A model generated the notes under the pieces. The model saw only the letters and a program-made list of their open reading frames with translations. It was not told the DNA's origin and ran no database searches. This document shows, piece after piece, positions 1-6,375 of a stretch of 9,962 nucleotides of DNA. The position numbers and the translations under genes are program-made. Within the stretch, counting starts at the first letter, position 1. The number at the start of each line of letters is the position of its first letter. This stretch comes from MGBC114844 sp910585855 (GTDB lineage: Bacteria > Bacillota > Clostridia > Lachnospirales > Lachnospiraceae), in NCBI GenBank assembly GCA_965646165.1, contig CBFFYP010000113.1, positions 1-9,962 of the forward strand, in the 5' to 3' direction.

Positions 1-68
1 ATAGGGCAGAGGTGGAAGTCTAGTAATAGATGGAGCTGACTGTTACTAATCGGTCGAGGGTTTGACCA
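1..68 (+). rRNA. 23S ribosomal RNA, 3' end (partial)
   Basis: The first ~68 bases match the conserved 3' end of bacterial 23S rRNA: the GAGGTGGAAG segment, GGAGCTGAC, TACTAATCGGTCGAGGG and the terminal TTGACC. The rest of the gene lies upstream of the window. The exact mature end is estimated from the family pattern. It is followed after about 70 bases by tRNA-Asn rather than by a 5S rRNA. Confidence 0.93.
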
Positions 69-136
69 ATCGGATAGAAAGCGGAGAAAAGACAATGTGC
101 AGTTTTGAAGATATAATTTATAAAGTATATCTTTCT

Positions 137-208
137 TCCTCGATAGCTCAATGGTAGAGCACGCGGCTGTTAACCGCGGTGTTGCAGGTTCGAGCCCCGC
201 TCGGGGAG
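137..208 (+). tRNA. tRNA-Asn (GTT)
   Basis: A full cloverleaf of 72 nt. The acceptor stem pairs 137-143 with 201-207, and the anticodon loop CTGTTAA sits on a CGCGG/CCGCG stem and gives anticodon GTT. The T arm has the TTCGAGC loop and one A-C mismatch in its stem. No CCA is encoded. It is the first tRNA after the 23S end and probably shares the rRNA operon transcript. Confidence 0.96.
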
Positions 209-216
209 TTTTAATT

Positions 217-288
217 GGCTCCATGGTCAAGCGGTTAAGACACCGCCCTTTCACGGCGGTAACAGGGGTTCAAATCCCCTTGGAGTCA
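217..288 (+). tRNA. tRNA-Glu (TTC)
   Basis: A 72-nt cloverleaf. The acceptor stem GGCTCCA pairs with TGGAGTC, the anticodon stem is CCGCC/GGCGG around CTTTCAC (anticodon TTC), and the T loop is TTCAAAT. It lies 8 nt after tRNA-Asn and has no encoded CCA. Confidence 0.97.
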
Positions 289-302
289 TTTATAAAATTT
301 GC

Positions 303-331
303 TTGACAATCGGAATATGACATGTTATTCT
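303..331 (+). promoter_or_regulatory. Sigma-A type promoter inside the tRNA operon
   Basis: A perfect -35 box TTGACA (303-308) is separated by exactly 17 nt from TATTCT (326-331), one mismatch from the -10 consensus. The predicted start near 338 lies just ahead of tRNA-Thr at 353. The promoter would let the last six tRNAs be made independently of the upstream rRNA transcript. No promoter was verified by experiment. Confidence 0.7.
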
Positions 332-352
332 ATCTTGGTATAGAGAAGATAA

Positions 353-425
353 GCCGATGTAGCTCAACTGGCAGAGCAGCTGATTTGTAATCAGCAGGTT
401 ATCGGTTCGATTCCGGTCATCGGCT
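353..425 (+). tRNA. tRNA-Thr (TGT)
   Basis: A 73-nt cloverleaf. Acceptor GCCGATG pairs with CATCGGC, anticodon stem GCTGA/TCAGC encloses TTTGTAA (anticodon TGT), and the T loop is TTCGATT. The discriminator is T and no CCA is encoded. Confidence 0.97.
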
Positions 426-448
426 TTTTATAAAAATATTTGTCTTTG

Positions 449-522
449 GGACCTTTAGCTCAGTTGGTTAGAGCAACCGGCTCATAACCGGTCGGTCCTG
501 GGTTCGAGTCCCCGAAGGTCCA
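449..522 (+). tRNA. tRNA with CAT anticodon, probably tRNA-Ile2 (lysidine-modified) rather than tRNA-Met
   Basis: A 74-nt cloverleaf. Acceptor GGACCTT pairs with AAGGTCC, and the anticodon stem ACCGG/CCGGT encloses CTCATAA (anticodon CAT). Software often labels such genes Met. The GGACCTTTAGCTCAGTTGGT start resembles known Ile2 tRNAs of Bacillus and Mycoplasma as I recall them. The C4-G69 and C5-G68 pairs (452-453 with 517-518) are TilS recognition features that separate Ile2 from elongator Met. If correct, it reads AUA after C34 is converted to lysidine. Confidence 0.9.
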
Positions 523-549
523 CTTTCCCAAAAAGCGATAATACAGATT

Positions 550-623
550 GGCCTGGTGGCTCAGTTGGTTAGAGCACCGCCCTGTCACGGCGGGGGTCGT
601 GGGTTCGAGTCCCATTCAGGTCG
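550..623 (+). tRNA. tRNA-Asp (GTC)
   Basis: A 74-nt cloverleaf. Acceptor GGCCTGG pairs with TCAGGTC with wobble pairs, the anticodon stem CCGCC/GGCGG encloses CTGTCAC (anticodon GTC), and the discriminator is G, as usual for Asp. No CCA is encoded. Confidence 0.97.
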
Positions 624-658
624 TTTGCAGTGAGAAGCTGCAGAAATAAATATAATAC

Positions 659-731
659 GGGATCTTAGCTCAGCTGGGAGAGCATCTGCCTTACAAGCAG
701 AGGGTCATAGGTTCGAGCCCTATAGGTCCCA
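659..731 (+). tRNA. tRNA-Val (TAC)
   Basis: A 73-nt cloverleaf. Acceptor GGGATCT pairs with AGGTCCC, anticodon stem TCTGC/GCAGA encloses CTTACAA (anticodon TAC), and the T loop is TTCGAGC. It is only 4 nt ahead of tRNA-Leu. Confidence 0.97.
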
Positions 732-735
732 TGAT

Positions 736-819
736 GCCGGCGTGGCGGAACTGGCAGACGCGCAGGACTTAAAATCCTGTTGTGGCAACACAGTACCGGT
801 TCGATTCCGGTCGCCGGCA
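736..819 (+). tRNA. tRNA-Leu (TAA)
   Basis: An 84-nt class II tRNA with a long variable arm. Acceptor GCCGGCG pairs with CGCCGGC, the anticodon stem CAGGA/TCCTG encloses CTTAAAA (anticodon TAA), and the variable arm GTGGCAACAC follows. Discriminator A fits Leu. No CCA is encoded. Confidence 0.97.
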
Positions 820-862
820 TTTTGTAAAAGCAAGTTGTTTTTGCAGGATTTTATAGTTTTAT

Positions 863-936
863 GCGTGCGTAGCTCAGTTGGATAGAGCGTCTGGCTACGG
901 ACCAGAAGGTCGTGGGTTCGAATCCTGTCGCACGCA
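863..936 (+). tRNA. tRNA-Arg (ACG)
   Basis: A 74-nt cloverleaf. Acceptor GCGTGCG pairs with CGCACGC, and the anticodon stem TCTGG/CCAGA encloses CTACGGA. Anticodon ACG is normally deaminated to ICG by TadA to read CGU, CGC and CGA. It is the last tRNA of the first cluster, just ahead of a terminator. Confidence 0.97.
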
Positions 937-951
937 GTATGGAAAAGTATT

Positions 952-981
952 ACCTAACTAGAGTTTTAGTTAGGTTTTTTT
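952..981 (+). terminator. Rho-independent terminator of the first tRNA cluster
   Basis: A nine-base-pair stem, ACCTAACTA (952-960) with TAGTTAGGT (967-975), closes a 6-nt loop and runs straight into seven T residues (975-981). It ends the rRNA/tRNA transcription unit 16 nt after tRNA-Arg. Confidence 0.88.
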
Positions 982-1001
982 GTACTTTGGAGGGTTATTA
1001 A

Positions 1002-1466
1002 ATGACAAAAAAAGAATTTTTGGAACAGCTAGAGGAGGCTTTAGCGGGTGAAGTACCAAATTCTATAGTTTATGATAATAAACAATATTATTCAAAGTAT
1101 ATTGATGCTGAATTGTGGAAAGGCAGAACAGAAGAAGAAATTTTTGAAGAGTTGGGAAATCCACGTCTTTTGGCTAAAACAATTATTGATATGCAAGGCG
1201 GAGGTTTTTTTTCCGGTCCTCAAAATACTGCATATGAAAACTATAGAACAGTAGAAAACGGGCAGGAAGAAGATGAGGGGATGGAGCGACCGTTTTATAG
1301 AAACAGTCGTTTTGCAGGAATGTTTGCAGGGATAATAGGCGTTTTATTTATTTTTCTTGCGGTAAGATTAATTTCTGGAATTACGGCTTTTGCAATACGT
1401 TATGCATGGCCTGTTTTATTGATTTTTCTTATTTGGATGATAGGAAAACACTATTTAAAAAAATAA
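1002..1466 (+). CDS. HAAS/DUF1700-type membrane protein
   Basis: A 154-residue protein. Residues 1-66 form the acidic helical module typical of the HAAS (DUF1700) family, with KKEFLEQLEEAL at the start, a central KYIDAELWKGRTEEEIFEELGNP stretch (35-54) and LLAKTIID. A charged linker follows, then two hydrophobic segments at about 104-124 and 128-147 ending in KHYLKK. The ATG is supported by GGAGG at 989-993. In the family this module often sits beside a PadR regulator; none is present here. The family role is thought to be regulatory or signalling at the membrane, with no defined reaction. The gene starts 20 nt after a terminator. I saw no promoter of its own, so what drives it is unclear. 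Confidence 0.85.
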   Translation: MTKKEFLEQLEEALAGEVPNSIVYDNKQYYSKYIDAELWKGRTEEEIFEELGNPRLLAKTIIDMQGGGFFSGPQNTAYENYRTVENGQEEDEGMERPFYRNSRFAGMFAGIIGVLFIFLAVRLISGITAFAIRYAWPVLLIFLIWMIGKHYLKK

Positions 1467-1526
1467 AATGAATAAAATAAGAAAAGCGAGAGATACTAGT
1501 TCTTGTAACTAATCAATATCTTTTTT

Positions 1527-1532
1527 AGGAGG
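1527..1532 (+). promoter_or_regulatory. Ribosome binding site of the Asn/Ser/Gln-rich small protein
   Basis: A perfect AGGAGG lies 8 nt before the ATG at 1541. It is the main evidence that the short low-complexity reading frame downstream is translated. Confidence 0.85.
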
Positions 1533-1540
1533 TTATTATC

Positions 1541-1750
1541 ATGGCAAACAAGAATAGTACTCAGGAACAAAATAAGTCACAGAACACAACATCACAGAAT
1601 GGATATAATAATTCTAATCAGAATAATTCCAGCCAAAACAATTCCAGTCAGAACAGCTATAACTCTTCTTCCAGCAATGAATCTGGAAGCAGCTCTCAAA
1701 ACAAATCTCAGAATAAGTCACAGAACAGCTCAAAAAACTGTGATAGATAA
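1541..1750 (+). CDS. Small Asn/Ser/Gln-rich low-complexity protein, function unknown
   Basis: A 69-residue protein in which about 70% of residues are N, S or Q. It has short internal repeats, NNSSQ twice and NKSQ three times, and ends SSKNCDR with a single cysteine. There is no signal peptide, membrane segment or hydrophobic core, so it is probably disordered in solution. A perfect Shine-Dalgarno sequence precedes it and a strong terminator lies about 55 nt after the stop, so it looks like a genuine gene, perhaps on a short transcript. The composition recalls Gln/Asn-rich small spore proteins of Firmicutes, but the gamma-type SASP repeats are absent, so that link is only a guess. I do not recognise a named family. 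Confidence 0.72.
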   Translation: MANKNSTQEQNKSQNTTSQNGYNNSNQNNSSQNNSSQNSYNSSSSNESGSSSQNKSQNKSQNSSKNCDR

Positions 1751-1805
1751 GATGGTAGAGATTTGAAGATTTCGACATATTGCGGAATGTTCAACAAGGA
1801 GCAAA

Positions 1806-1848
1806 GAAAAACGCAGGACTGCATGGGAAGATGCAATTCTGCGTTTTT
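1806..1848 (+). terminator. Strong, probably bidirectional, intrinsic terminator
   Basis: AAAAACGCAG pairs with CTGCGTTTTT, and an inner TGCAT/ATGCA helix (1820-1824 with 1831-1835) closes on a GGGAAG loop, giving about 15 pairs in total. An A-run precedes and a T-run follows the stem, so it can act on either strand. It ends the transcript of the 69-residue protein. Confidence 0.88.
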
Positions 1849-1869
1849 TATGTGTATGGAAGGGGGGAC

Positions 1870-2009
1870 GCCGAAAGCCAAATGGAGCTCTATTCCGGGC
1901 CCGCTTGCGCTTAGCATTTCCTCGTAGCGGACACTAAGACGCTAAACTACAGCGTCTAAGTGCCGACGGGAAATGATGACCCTGCATAGAGTTCCATTTG
2001 GCTTTCGGC
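1870..2009. repeat. 140-bp imperfect palindrome, probable dispersed repeat (REP/MITE-like)
   Basis: The outer arms 1870-1893 and 1986-2009 are 24-nt inverted repeats with one difference, which is a G-U pair if transcribed. Inside, 1915-1975 forms a second long hairpin: CATTTCC/GGAAATG at its base and CACTAAGACGCT/AGCGTCTAAGTG (1932-1943 with 1951-1962, one A-A mismatch) at its tip, with loop AAACTAC. The GC content is clearly above the AT-rich surroundings. No reading frame or transposase is present. It resembles non-autonomous palindromic repeats of Clostridia, but copy number cannot be judged from one window. Confidence 0.7.
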
Positions 2010-2330
2010 TGTGTATTTCAAACCGGGAAAATAGCAGAATGTTTGTTGTAGTACTGTCGGTAGAAAATGCTACTCTTTTATAGAATTTTATTTTAAAAGT
2101 CATAGCAGTATCTATAACGAAGAAATAAAATTTCCAAATAAAATAGTATATATTGCGTAAAAACATCAACTTTTATTTATGGTGGTGTCACGAGTCACAG
2201 GATATGGCTGTTTAGTTAGAGAATTGTGTTATTGTAAAGATTATAATAGTAGATAACAATAAAGGAAATTTTTTGATGTATATTTCACCGGAGAAAGGTT
2301 AAGTGAATATAGTAATAGTGGGGAAGAGGA
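2010..2330. other. AT-rich intergenic stretch, no gene seen
   Basis: About 320 bases separate the palindromic repeat from the rhodanese gene. A TATAAT at 2242-2247 could be a -10 box, but no convincing -35 lies 16-18 nt upstream. Frames are short and without ribosome binding sites. A short frame near 2181 reads VVSRVTGYG, faintly like the C-terminal end of anaerobic ribonucleotide reductase; this is too short to call. Confidence 0.5.
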
Positions 2331-2350
2331 ATGTTTGGGGCAAAACTGCC

Positions 2351-2355
2351 GGAGG
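2351..2355 (+). promoter_or_regulatory. Ribosome binding site deciding the rhodanese start
   Basis: GGAGG lies 8 nt before ATG 2364. The upstream in-frame ATG at 2331 has only a weak, poorly spaced GGGGAAGAGGA. This favours 2364 as the true start. Confidence 0.7.
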
Positions 2356-2363
2356 TGGAAGAG

Positions 2364-2678
2364 ATGAGGGCGATTACGATTATAGAGGCAAATAATCGGG
2401 ATACAGAGGAGAAAAATATTGTTTTGGATATACGACCAACAGAATATTATGAGGGTTATCATATACCAGAGGCAGTGAATATTCCATATGATAAGATAGA
2501 AGAGGGAAACTATTATTTGCCAGATGAATATAAGTATTTGATCTATTGTGAGCATGGAACACAGAGTATGACTGCCGGACGAATATTAGAAGCGGATCAA
2601 TTTCAGGTAATGCCTGTAATTGGTGGTATGACGGCTTATTATGGCTGGATGGAGAAACAAGCAGACGGAGAAAATTAG
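2364..2678 (+). CDS. Single-domain rhodanese-like sulfurtransferase
   Basis: A 104-residue protein covering one rhodanese domain. Visible marks are VLDIRPTEYYEGYHIPEAVNIP (the LD.R and G.HI..A.NIP signatures) near residues 20-41, the active-site loop CEHGTQS with its cysteine at residue 62, and the closing VIGGMTAYYGW. Rhodaneses carry a persulfide on the loop cysteine and pass sulfur to thiol or cyanide acceptors. The usual arginine of the CxxGxRS loop is replaced by Gln, so substrate preference may differ. The start at 2364 is chosen for its ribosome binding site; an alternative ATG at 2331 adds 11 residues. A hairpin follows the gene, so it may be a separate transcript from yfcE. It is probably cytoplasmic, with no signal peptide. 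Confidence 0.85.
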   Translation: MRAITIIEANNRDTEEKNIVLDIRPTEYYEGYHIPEAVNIPYDKIEEGNYYLPDEYKYLIYCEHGTQSMTAGRILEADQFQVMPVIGGMTAYYGWMEKQADGEN

Positions 2679-2702
2679 AAGCGATTGGACAGAAGAGGAT
2701 AA

Positions 2703-2737
2703 CAGATGGACATAAAAATGTGTCCATCTGGATTTTA
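2703..2737 (+). terminator. Hairpin with weak T-tract after the rhodanese gene
   Basis: CAGATGGACAT pairs with GTGTCCATCTG (2703-2713 with 2720-2730) and is followed by GATTTTAG. The stem is strong but the T-tract is short, so termination may be partial and allow read-through into the downstream genes. Confidence 0.5.
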
Positions 2738-2757
2738 GAGAAAGAGGAGGAAATAGA

Positions 2758-3303
2758 GTGAAGTATTTATTTGCATCGGATATACATGGTTCGGCGTATT
2801 ATTGTCAGAAACTTATGGATTGTTATCAGGAAAGCGGGGCGGACAAGCTGATTTTATTGGGGGATCTGCTTTATCATGGACCACGCAATGATCTTCCGAA
2901 GGAATATAATCCAAAACGGGTAATTGCGCTTTTGAATGAGAAAAAGGAGGAAATATTAGCGGTAAGAGGAAACTGTGATGGAGAAGTGGATCAGATGGTA
3001 TTGGAATTTCCGATTCTTTCGGATTATTCTTTGTTGTATGAGGGAAAAACAGAATTTTTTCTGACACATGGACATCATTTTTCACCGGAAAATTTGCCGC
3101 CTTGTCGGATAGGAAGTGTATTTGTTTATGGTCATACTCATATTTGGCGTGCAGAAAGGCGGGATGGAATAATATTGTTGAATCCGGGATCTGTATCGAT
3201 TCCAAAGAATGGAAATCCTCCGACGTTTGCCATTTATGAACAGGGTATGATTTTTATACAGGATTTTGAGGGAGAAAGGCTGGCACAAATTCAGGTTTTG
3301 TAA
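2758..3303 (+). CDS. yfcE: YfcE-type metallophosphoesterase (phosphodiesterase)
   Basis: A 181-residue protein closely resembling E. coli YfcE along its length. The metal-binding motifs appear in order: ASDIHGS (D8, H10), LLGDLLYHGPRN (D36), VRGNCDGEVDQM (N72, D74), LTHGHH (H104, H106), YGHTH (H126, H128) and the LNPGSVSIP signature near the end. YfcE proteins are manganese-dependent phosphodiesterases active on artificial substrates; the natural substrate is uncertain. The GTG start is well supported by AGGAGG at 2745-2750. The enzyme is cytoplasmic, with no signal peptide. It is followed after 44 nt by the RNA methyltransferase gene and is probably the first gene of a three-gene operon. Confidence 0.94.
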   Translation: MKYLFASDIHGSAYYCQKLMDCYQESGADKLILLGDLLYHGPRNDLPKEYNPKRVIALLNEKKEEILAVRGNCDGEVDQMVLEFPILSDYSLLYEGKTEFFLTHGHHFSPENLPPCRIGSVFVYGHTHIWRAERRDGIILLNPGSVSIPKNGNPPTFAIYEQGMIFIQDFEGERLAQIQVL

Positions 3304-3347
3304 AGAGTGTCAGAGAGTGAGATTGGATAAGAGAAAAGGAGAGTAAA

Positions 3348-4514
3348 ATGAGCCGAAGATTTGAGCTGATTGCACCGTGTCACTTTGGGCTGGAGGTTGT
3401 ATTAAAAAAAGAGATATATGATTTGGGATATGAGATTATACAGGTAGAGGACGGAAAAGTTACATTTGAAGGAGATGAAGAGGCGATTTGTCGGTCAAAT
3501 TTGTTTCTTCGTACAGCGGAACGTGTGCTGCTGAAGGTGGGAGAATTTAAGGCGGAAACATTTGATGAGCTGTTTGAGGGGACAAAGGTGCTGCCTTGGG
3601 AGGCTTATATTCCAGAAAACGGGAAGTTTTGGGTAGCAAAGGCTACTTCTATAAAGAGTAAGCTGTTTAGCCCTTCTGATATTCAGTCTATTATGAAAAA
3701 GGCAATGGTGGAAAGGATGAAGCAGCAGTATCACTGCAGTTGGTTTTCGGAGGAGGGAAGTTTTTATCCGGTGCGGGTTACGATTAAAAAAGATATGGTA
3801 ACAGTTGGATTGGATACCTCTGGTGATTCGCTGCATAAGAGAGGATATCGCCTTTCTACTGGAAAAGCACCAATTACGGAAACATTGGCAGCGGCATTGA
3901 TTTTGCTGACTCCTTGGAATCGAGATCGGATTTTGGTTGATCCGTTTTGCGGTTCTGGAACATTTGCAATTGAGGCGGCTCTGATAGGGATGCAGATTGC
4001 GCCGGGACTCAATCGCTCTTTTTTGGCTTCTCATTGGGAAAATTTAATTGAGGCAAGGGAGTGGAAGGAGGTTTTTGAAGAGGCAAGGGATTTGGTAGAA
4101 AAAGATGGAAAGATGGAGATACAGGGGTATGATATAGATAGAGAGATGGTTCGTACAGCAAGAGAAAATGCAAAACGGGCAGGGGTTGCAGAACAGATTC
4201 ATTTTCAGCAAAGACCAGTAAGCGAATTAAGTCATTCCAAAAAGTATGGTTTTATTATTACCAATCCTCCCTATGGGGAGAGAATGGGTACAAAGGAGAG
4301 TATTCAAGAGGTCTATGCAGAGTTTGGAAGACAGTTTCGGCTATTGGACTCTTGGTCTGCTTATATGATTACTGCATCCGAGGAGGCAGAACGGTATTTT
4401 GGCAGAAAAGCAGATAAAAACAGAAAGATTTATAATGGTATGATGCGGACGTATTTTTATCAGTTTTTAGGACCGAAACCGCCACGGGCGAAGAAGGATA
4501 TGGAGATTGGATAA
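3348..4514 (+). CDS. ypsC: THUMP-domain class I SAM-dependent RNA methyltransferase (YpsC/RlmL N-terminal type)
   Basis: A 388-residue protein. Residues 1-60 form the N-terminal ferredoxin-like part that starts FELIAPCHFGLE, and the THUMP region runs to about 155. The Rossmann methyltransferase follows, with the SAM-binding DPFCGSGTF at 198-206, the YDID acidic motif at 261-264 and the catalytic NPPYGERMG motif at 306-314. By family this modifies the N2 of a guanine in 23S rRNA, as does the N-terminal half of E. coli RlmL; the target here is inferred. The length matches YpsC rather than the two-part RlmL. AAGGAG lies 6 nt before the ATG. The last codons overlap a possible TTG start of the protease gene, showing tight coupling. 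It is cytoplasmic and acts on RNA during ribosome assembly. Confidence 0.93.
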   Translation: MSRRFELIAPCHFGLEVVLKKEIYDLGYEIIQVEDGKVTFEGDEEAICRSNLFLRTAERVLLKVGEFKAETFDELFEGTKVLPWEAYIPENGKFWVAKATSIKSKLFSPSDIQSIMKKAMVERMKQQYHCSWFSEEGSFYPVRVTIKKDMVTVGLDTSGDSLHKRGYRLSTGKAPITETLAAALILLTPWNRDRILVDPFCGSGTFAIEAALIGMQIAPGLNRSFLASHWENLIEAREWKEVFEEARDLVEKDGKMEIQGYDIDREMVRTARENAKRAGVAEQIHFQQRPVSELSHSKKYGFIITNPPYGERMGTKESIQEVYAEFGRQFRLLDSWSAYMITASEEAERYFGRKADKNRKIYNGMMRTYFYQFLGPKPPRAKKDMEIG

Positions 4515-4515
4515 T

Positions 4516-6216
4516 ATGAAGCATAGCAAATTTTTTATCTTTTCGATTTTTGTACTGGTAGTAACGTTGTTGATAGAAATGCAGGATTTTGTTTATTCAA
4601 GAAGTGTGGAAAAGGAGATTTTGATAGAGAAACAGAGTGATCTTTGGAATGGATTGATTGCAGAGAGTGTAAATCAAAAGACAATTTATATTTCAGTGGA
4701 TGGACAGTATTTAGATCTGGAACGGGGAGAGGTTTATATGGATGAAAATTTGAATCTGATGGTTCCGGCAGCATTTTTAAGTAAGTATTTTAACTGCAGT
4801 GCAAGACTTTATGATGGAAAAAAGCTATTGATTCAGCAAAATACAACTACCATTCAGATGAATTTAGGGGAAATGGTGATGTCGGTAAATGAAAAGAAAA
4901 GGGAATTGGATTCTCCGGCAACTGTAATAGGAGATCAGATTTATTTTCCTGTAGGAACTTTGCAGGAGGTATTAAACGGGCAGTATACTTGGAATATGGG
5001 TTTAAACAGTGCAGAAATTATTCAGACTTCCGAATCCAAAAAACTGCCGGAACAGTATGATTATCGGTTATTAGAGCGTGCGCCTGGGATAAAGGATCAG
5101 GGGAAATATGGAACATGCTGGGCATTTGCTTCTTTGACGGCATTGGAATCTGCGCTGCTGCCAGAAAGAGAGTATGATTTTTCAGAGGATCATATGAGCA
5201 GACAGAACAGTTTTGCAGTAGAGATTAATGACGGCGGAGAGTATACTATGGCGATGGCTTATTTGGCAAGCTGGCAGGGACCAGTTTTAGAGGAGGAAGA
5301 CCCTTATGGAGATGGTATTTCACCAGATGGATTGGAAGCCGCTTGTCATGTGCAGGAAGTGCAGATCATTGCGGCAAAGGATTTTGAAACAATAAAGGAA
5401 ATGGTTTTTAAGTATGGAGGAGTGCAGACTTCACTTTATACCTCTTTGATTAATTCACAGAGTCGTTCGGAGTATTATAATCCAGAAACCTATGCATATT
5501 GTTATATCGGGACAGAGAAACCAAATCATGATGTAGTAATTATTGGATGGGATGATAATTATTCCAAAGAAAATTTTACAGTTGATTTGGAGGCGGACGG
5601 GGCGTTTATCTGTAGGAATAGCTGGGGCAGTGAGTTTGGAAATAACGGAACATTTTATGTTTCCTATTATGATTCCAATATTGGAACACATAATGTAGTA
5701 TTTTCAGGAGTGGAAGAGGCAGGAAATTATGATAGGATTTATCAGTCGGATTACTGTGGTTGGGTGGGACAATTAGGTTATGGCAATGAAAAGGGATATT
5801 TTTCCAATGTTTATACTGCGCAGGAAGAGGAAGTACTGTCGGCAGTAGGATTTTATGCAACAGGGAAAAATACAGAGTATGAGGTTTTTGTAGTGCATGA
5901 TTTTAAGGGAACAGAATCTTTTGCAGAGAAAATCGCAGTAAAAGAGGGAAAAGTGAAAAATGCAGGATATTATACAGTAGAACTAAAAGAAGGGATTGCA
6001 CTAAAGAAAGGGGAACGGTTTGCAGTTGTAGTAAAGATTCGAACCCCCGGTTCTGAGCGACCGATTGCGATTGAGTATGCAGCAGATGAAGCGACAAAAA
6101 CAGTAGATATTTCAGATGGAGAAGGATATATTAGTCTGTATGGAAAATCATGGGATAATACAGAAAGTACACAAGGATGCAATATCTGTCTGAAGGCATT
6201 TACCAAGACGAATTGA
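4516..6216 (+). CDS. Exported papain-family (C1A) cysteine protease with copper-amine-oxidase-like N-terminal and lectin-like C-terminal domains
   Basis: A 566-residue protein. An N-terminal hydrophobic helix (FFIFSIFVLVVTLL, about 6-20) acts as a signal peptide or anchor; no clear signal-peptidase site follows. Residues ~55-165 resemble the copper amine oxidase N-terminal domain (LMVPAAFLSKYF, IYFPVGTLQEVL). The papain domain follows, with oxyanion Gln195, catalytic Cys201 in GTCWAFAS, His338 in NHDVVIIGW and Asn368 in RNSWG. From about 408 to the end the sequence fits the lectin-like domain found after clostridial C1 proteases. No obvious inhibitory propeptide was recognised. The start is ATG 4516, one base after the upstream stop, with GGAG at 4502-4505; a TTG at 4507 would add three residues. 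A terminator follows. The substrate is unknown; cell-surface or extracellular protein cleavage is inferred. Confidence 0.92.
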   Translation: MKHSKFFIFSIFVLVVTLLIEMQDFVYSRSVEKEILIEKQSDLWNGLIAESVNQKTIYISVDGQYLDLERGEVYMDENLNLMVPAAFLSKYFNCSARLYDGKKLLIQQNTTTIQMNLGEMVMSVNEKKRELDSPATVIGDQIYFPVGTLQEVLNGQYTWNMGLNSAEIIQTSESKKLPEQYDYRLLERAPGIKDQGKYGTCWAFASLTALESALLPEREYDFSEDHMSRQNSFAVEINDGGEYTMAMAYLASWQGPVLEEEDPYGDGISPDGLEAACHVQEVQIIAAKDFETIKEMVFKYGGVQTSLYTSLINSQSRSEYYNPETYAYCYIGTEKPNHDVVIIGWDDNYSKENFTVDLEADGAFICRNSWGSEFGNNGTFYVSYYDSNIGTHNVVFSGVEEAGNYDRIYQSDYCGWVGQLGYGNEKGYFSNVYTAQEEEVLSAVGFYATGKNTEYEVFVVHDFKGTESFAEKIAVKEGKVKNAGYYTVELKEGIALKKGERFAVVVKIRTPGSERPIAIEYAADEATKTVDISDGEGYISLYGKSWDNTESTQGCNICLKAFTKTN

Positions 6217-6264
6217 AAAAAAATAGAAAATCTAGAAGAAAACATAGAAAAATTAATGCAGGTG

Positions 6265-6273
6265 TGGTAGAAT
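6265..6273 (+). promoter_or_regulatory. Possible extended -10 promoter after the protease gene
   Basis: TGG directly before TAGAAT (6268-6273) makes an extended -10 element. No good -35 box is seen. Transcription would start near 6280 and meet the hairpin at 6305 within about 60 nt, giving a short RNA or an attenuated leader. Weak evidence. Confidence 0.28.
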
Positions 6274-6304
6274 AAAAAAAGTGAGAGATTCGATTTTCAA
6301 TGGG

Positions 6305-6337
6305 AAAGTTACAGATGAGAGGAGTCTGTAACTTTTT
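6305..6337 (+). terminator. Intrinsic terminator of the yfcE-ypsC-protease operon
   Basis: A perfect 11-bp stem, AAAGTTACAGA (6305-6315) with TCTGTAACTTT (6325-6335), closes a 9-nt loop and is followed by a T-run to 6337. It lies about 90 nt after the protease stop codon. Confidence 0.9.
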
Positions 6338-6375
6338 CTTTATCAGATAGTTTTGAAAAATAAAAAAGTCGGATG

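Noticed and set aside
625..656. Promoter before tRNA-Val (TTGCAG and TATAAT)
   Set aside because: The spacing is 20 nt and transcription would start inside the tRNA.
2181..2240. Possible C-terminal fragment of anaerobic ribonucleotide reductase (RVTGY)
   Set aside because: Only about five residues match and the context gives no support.
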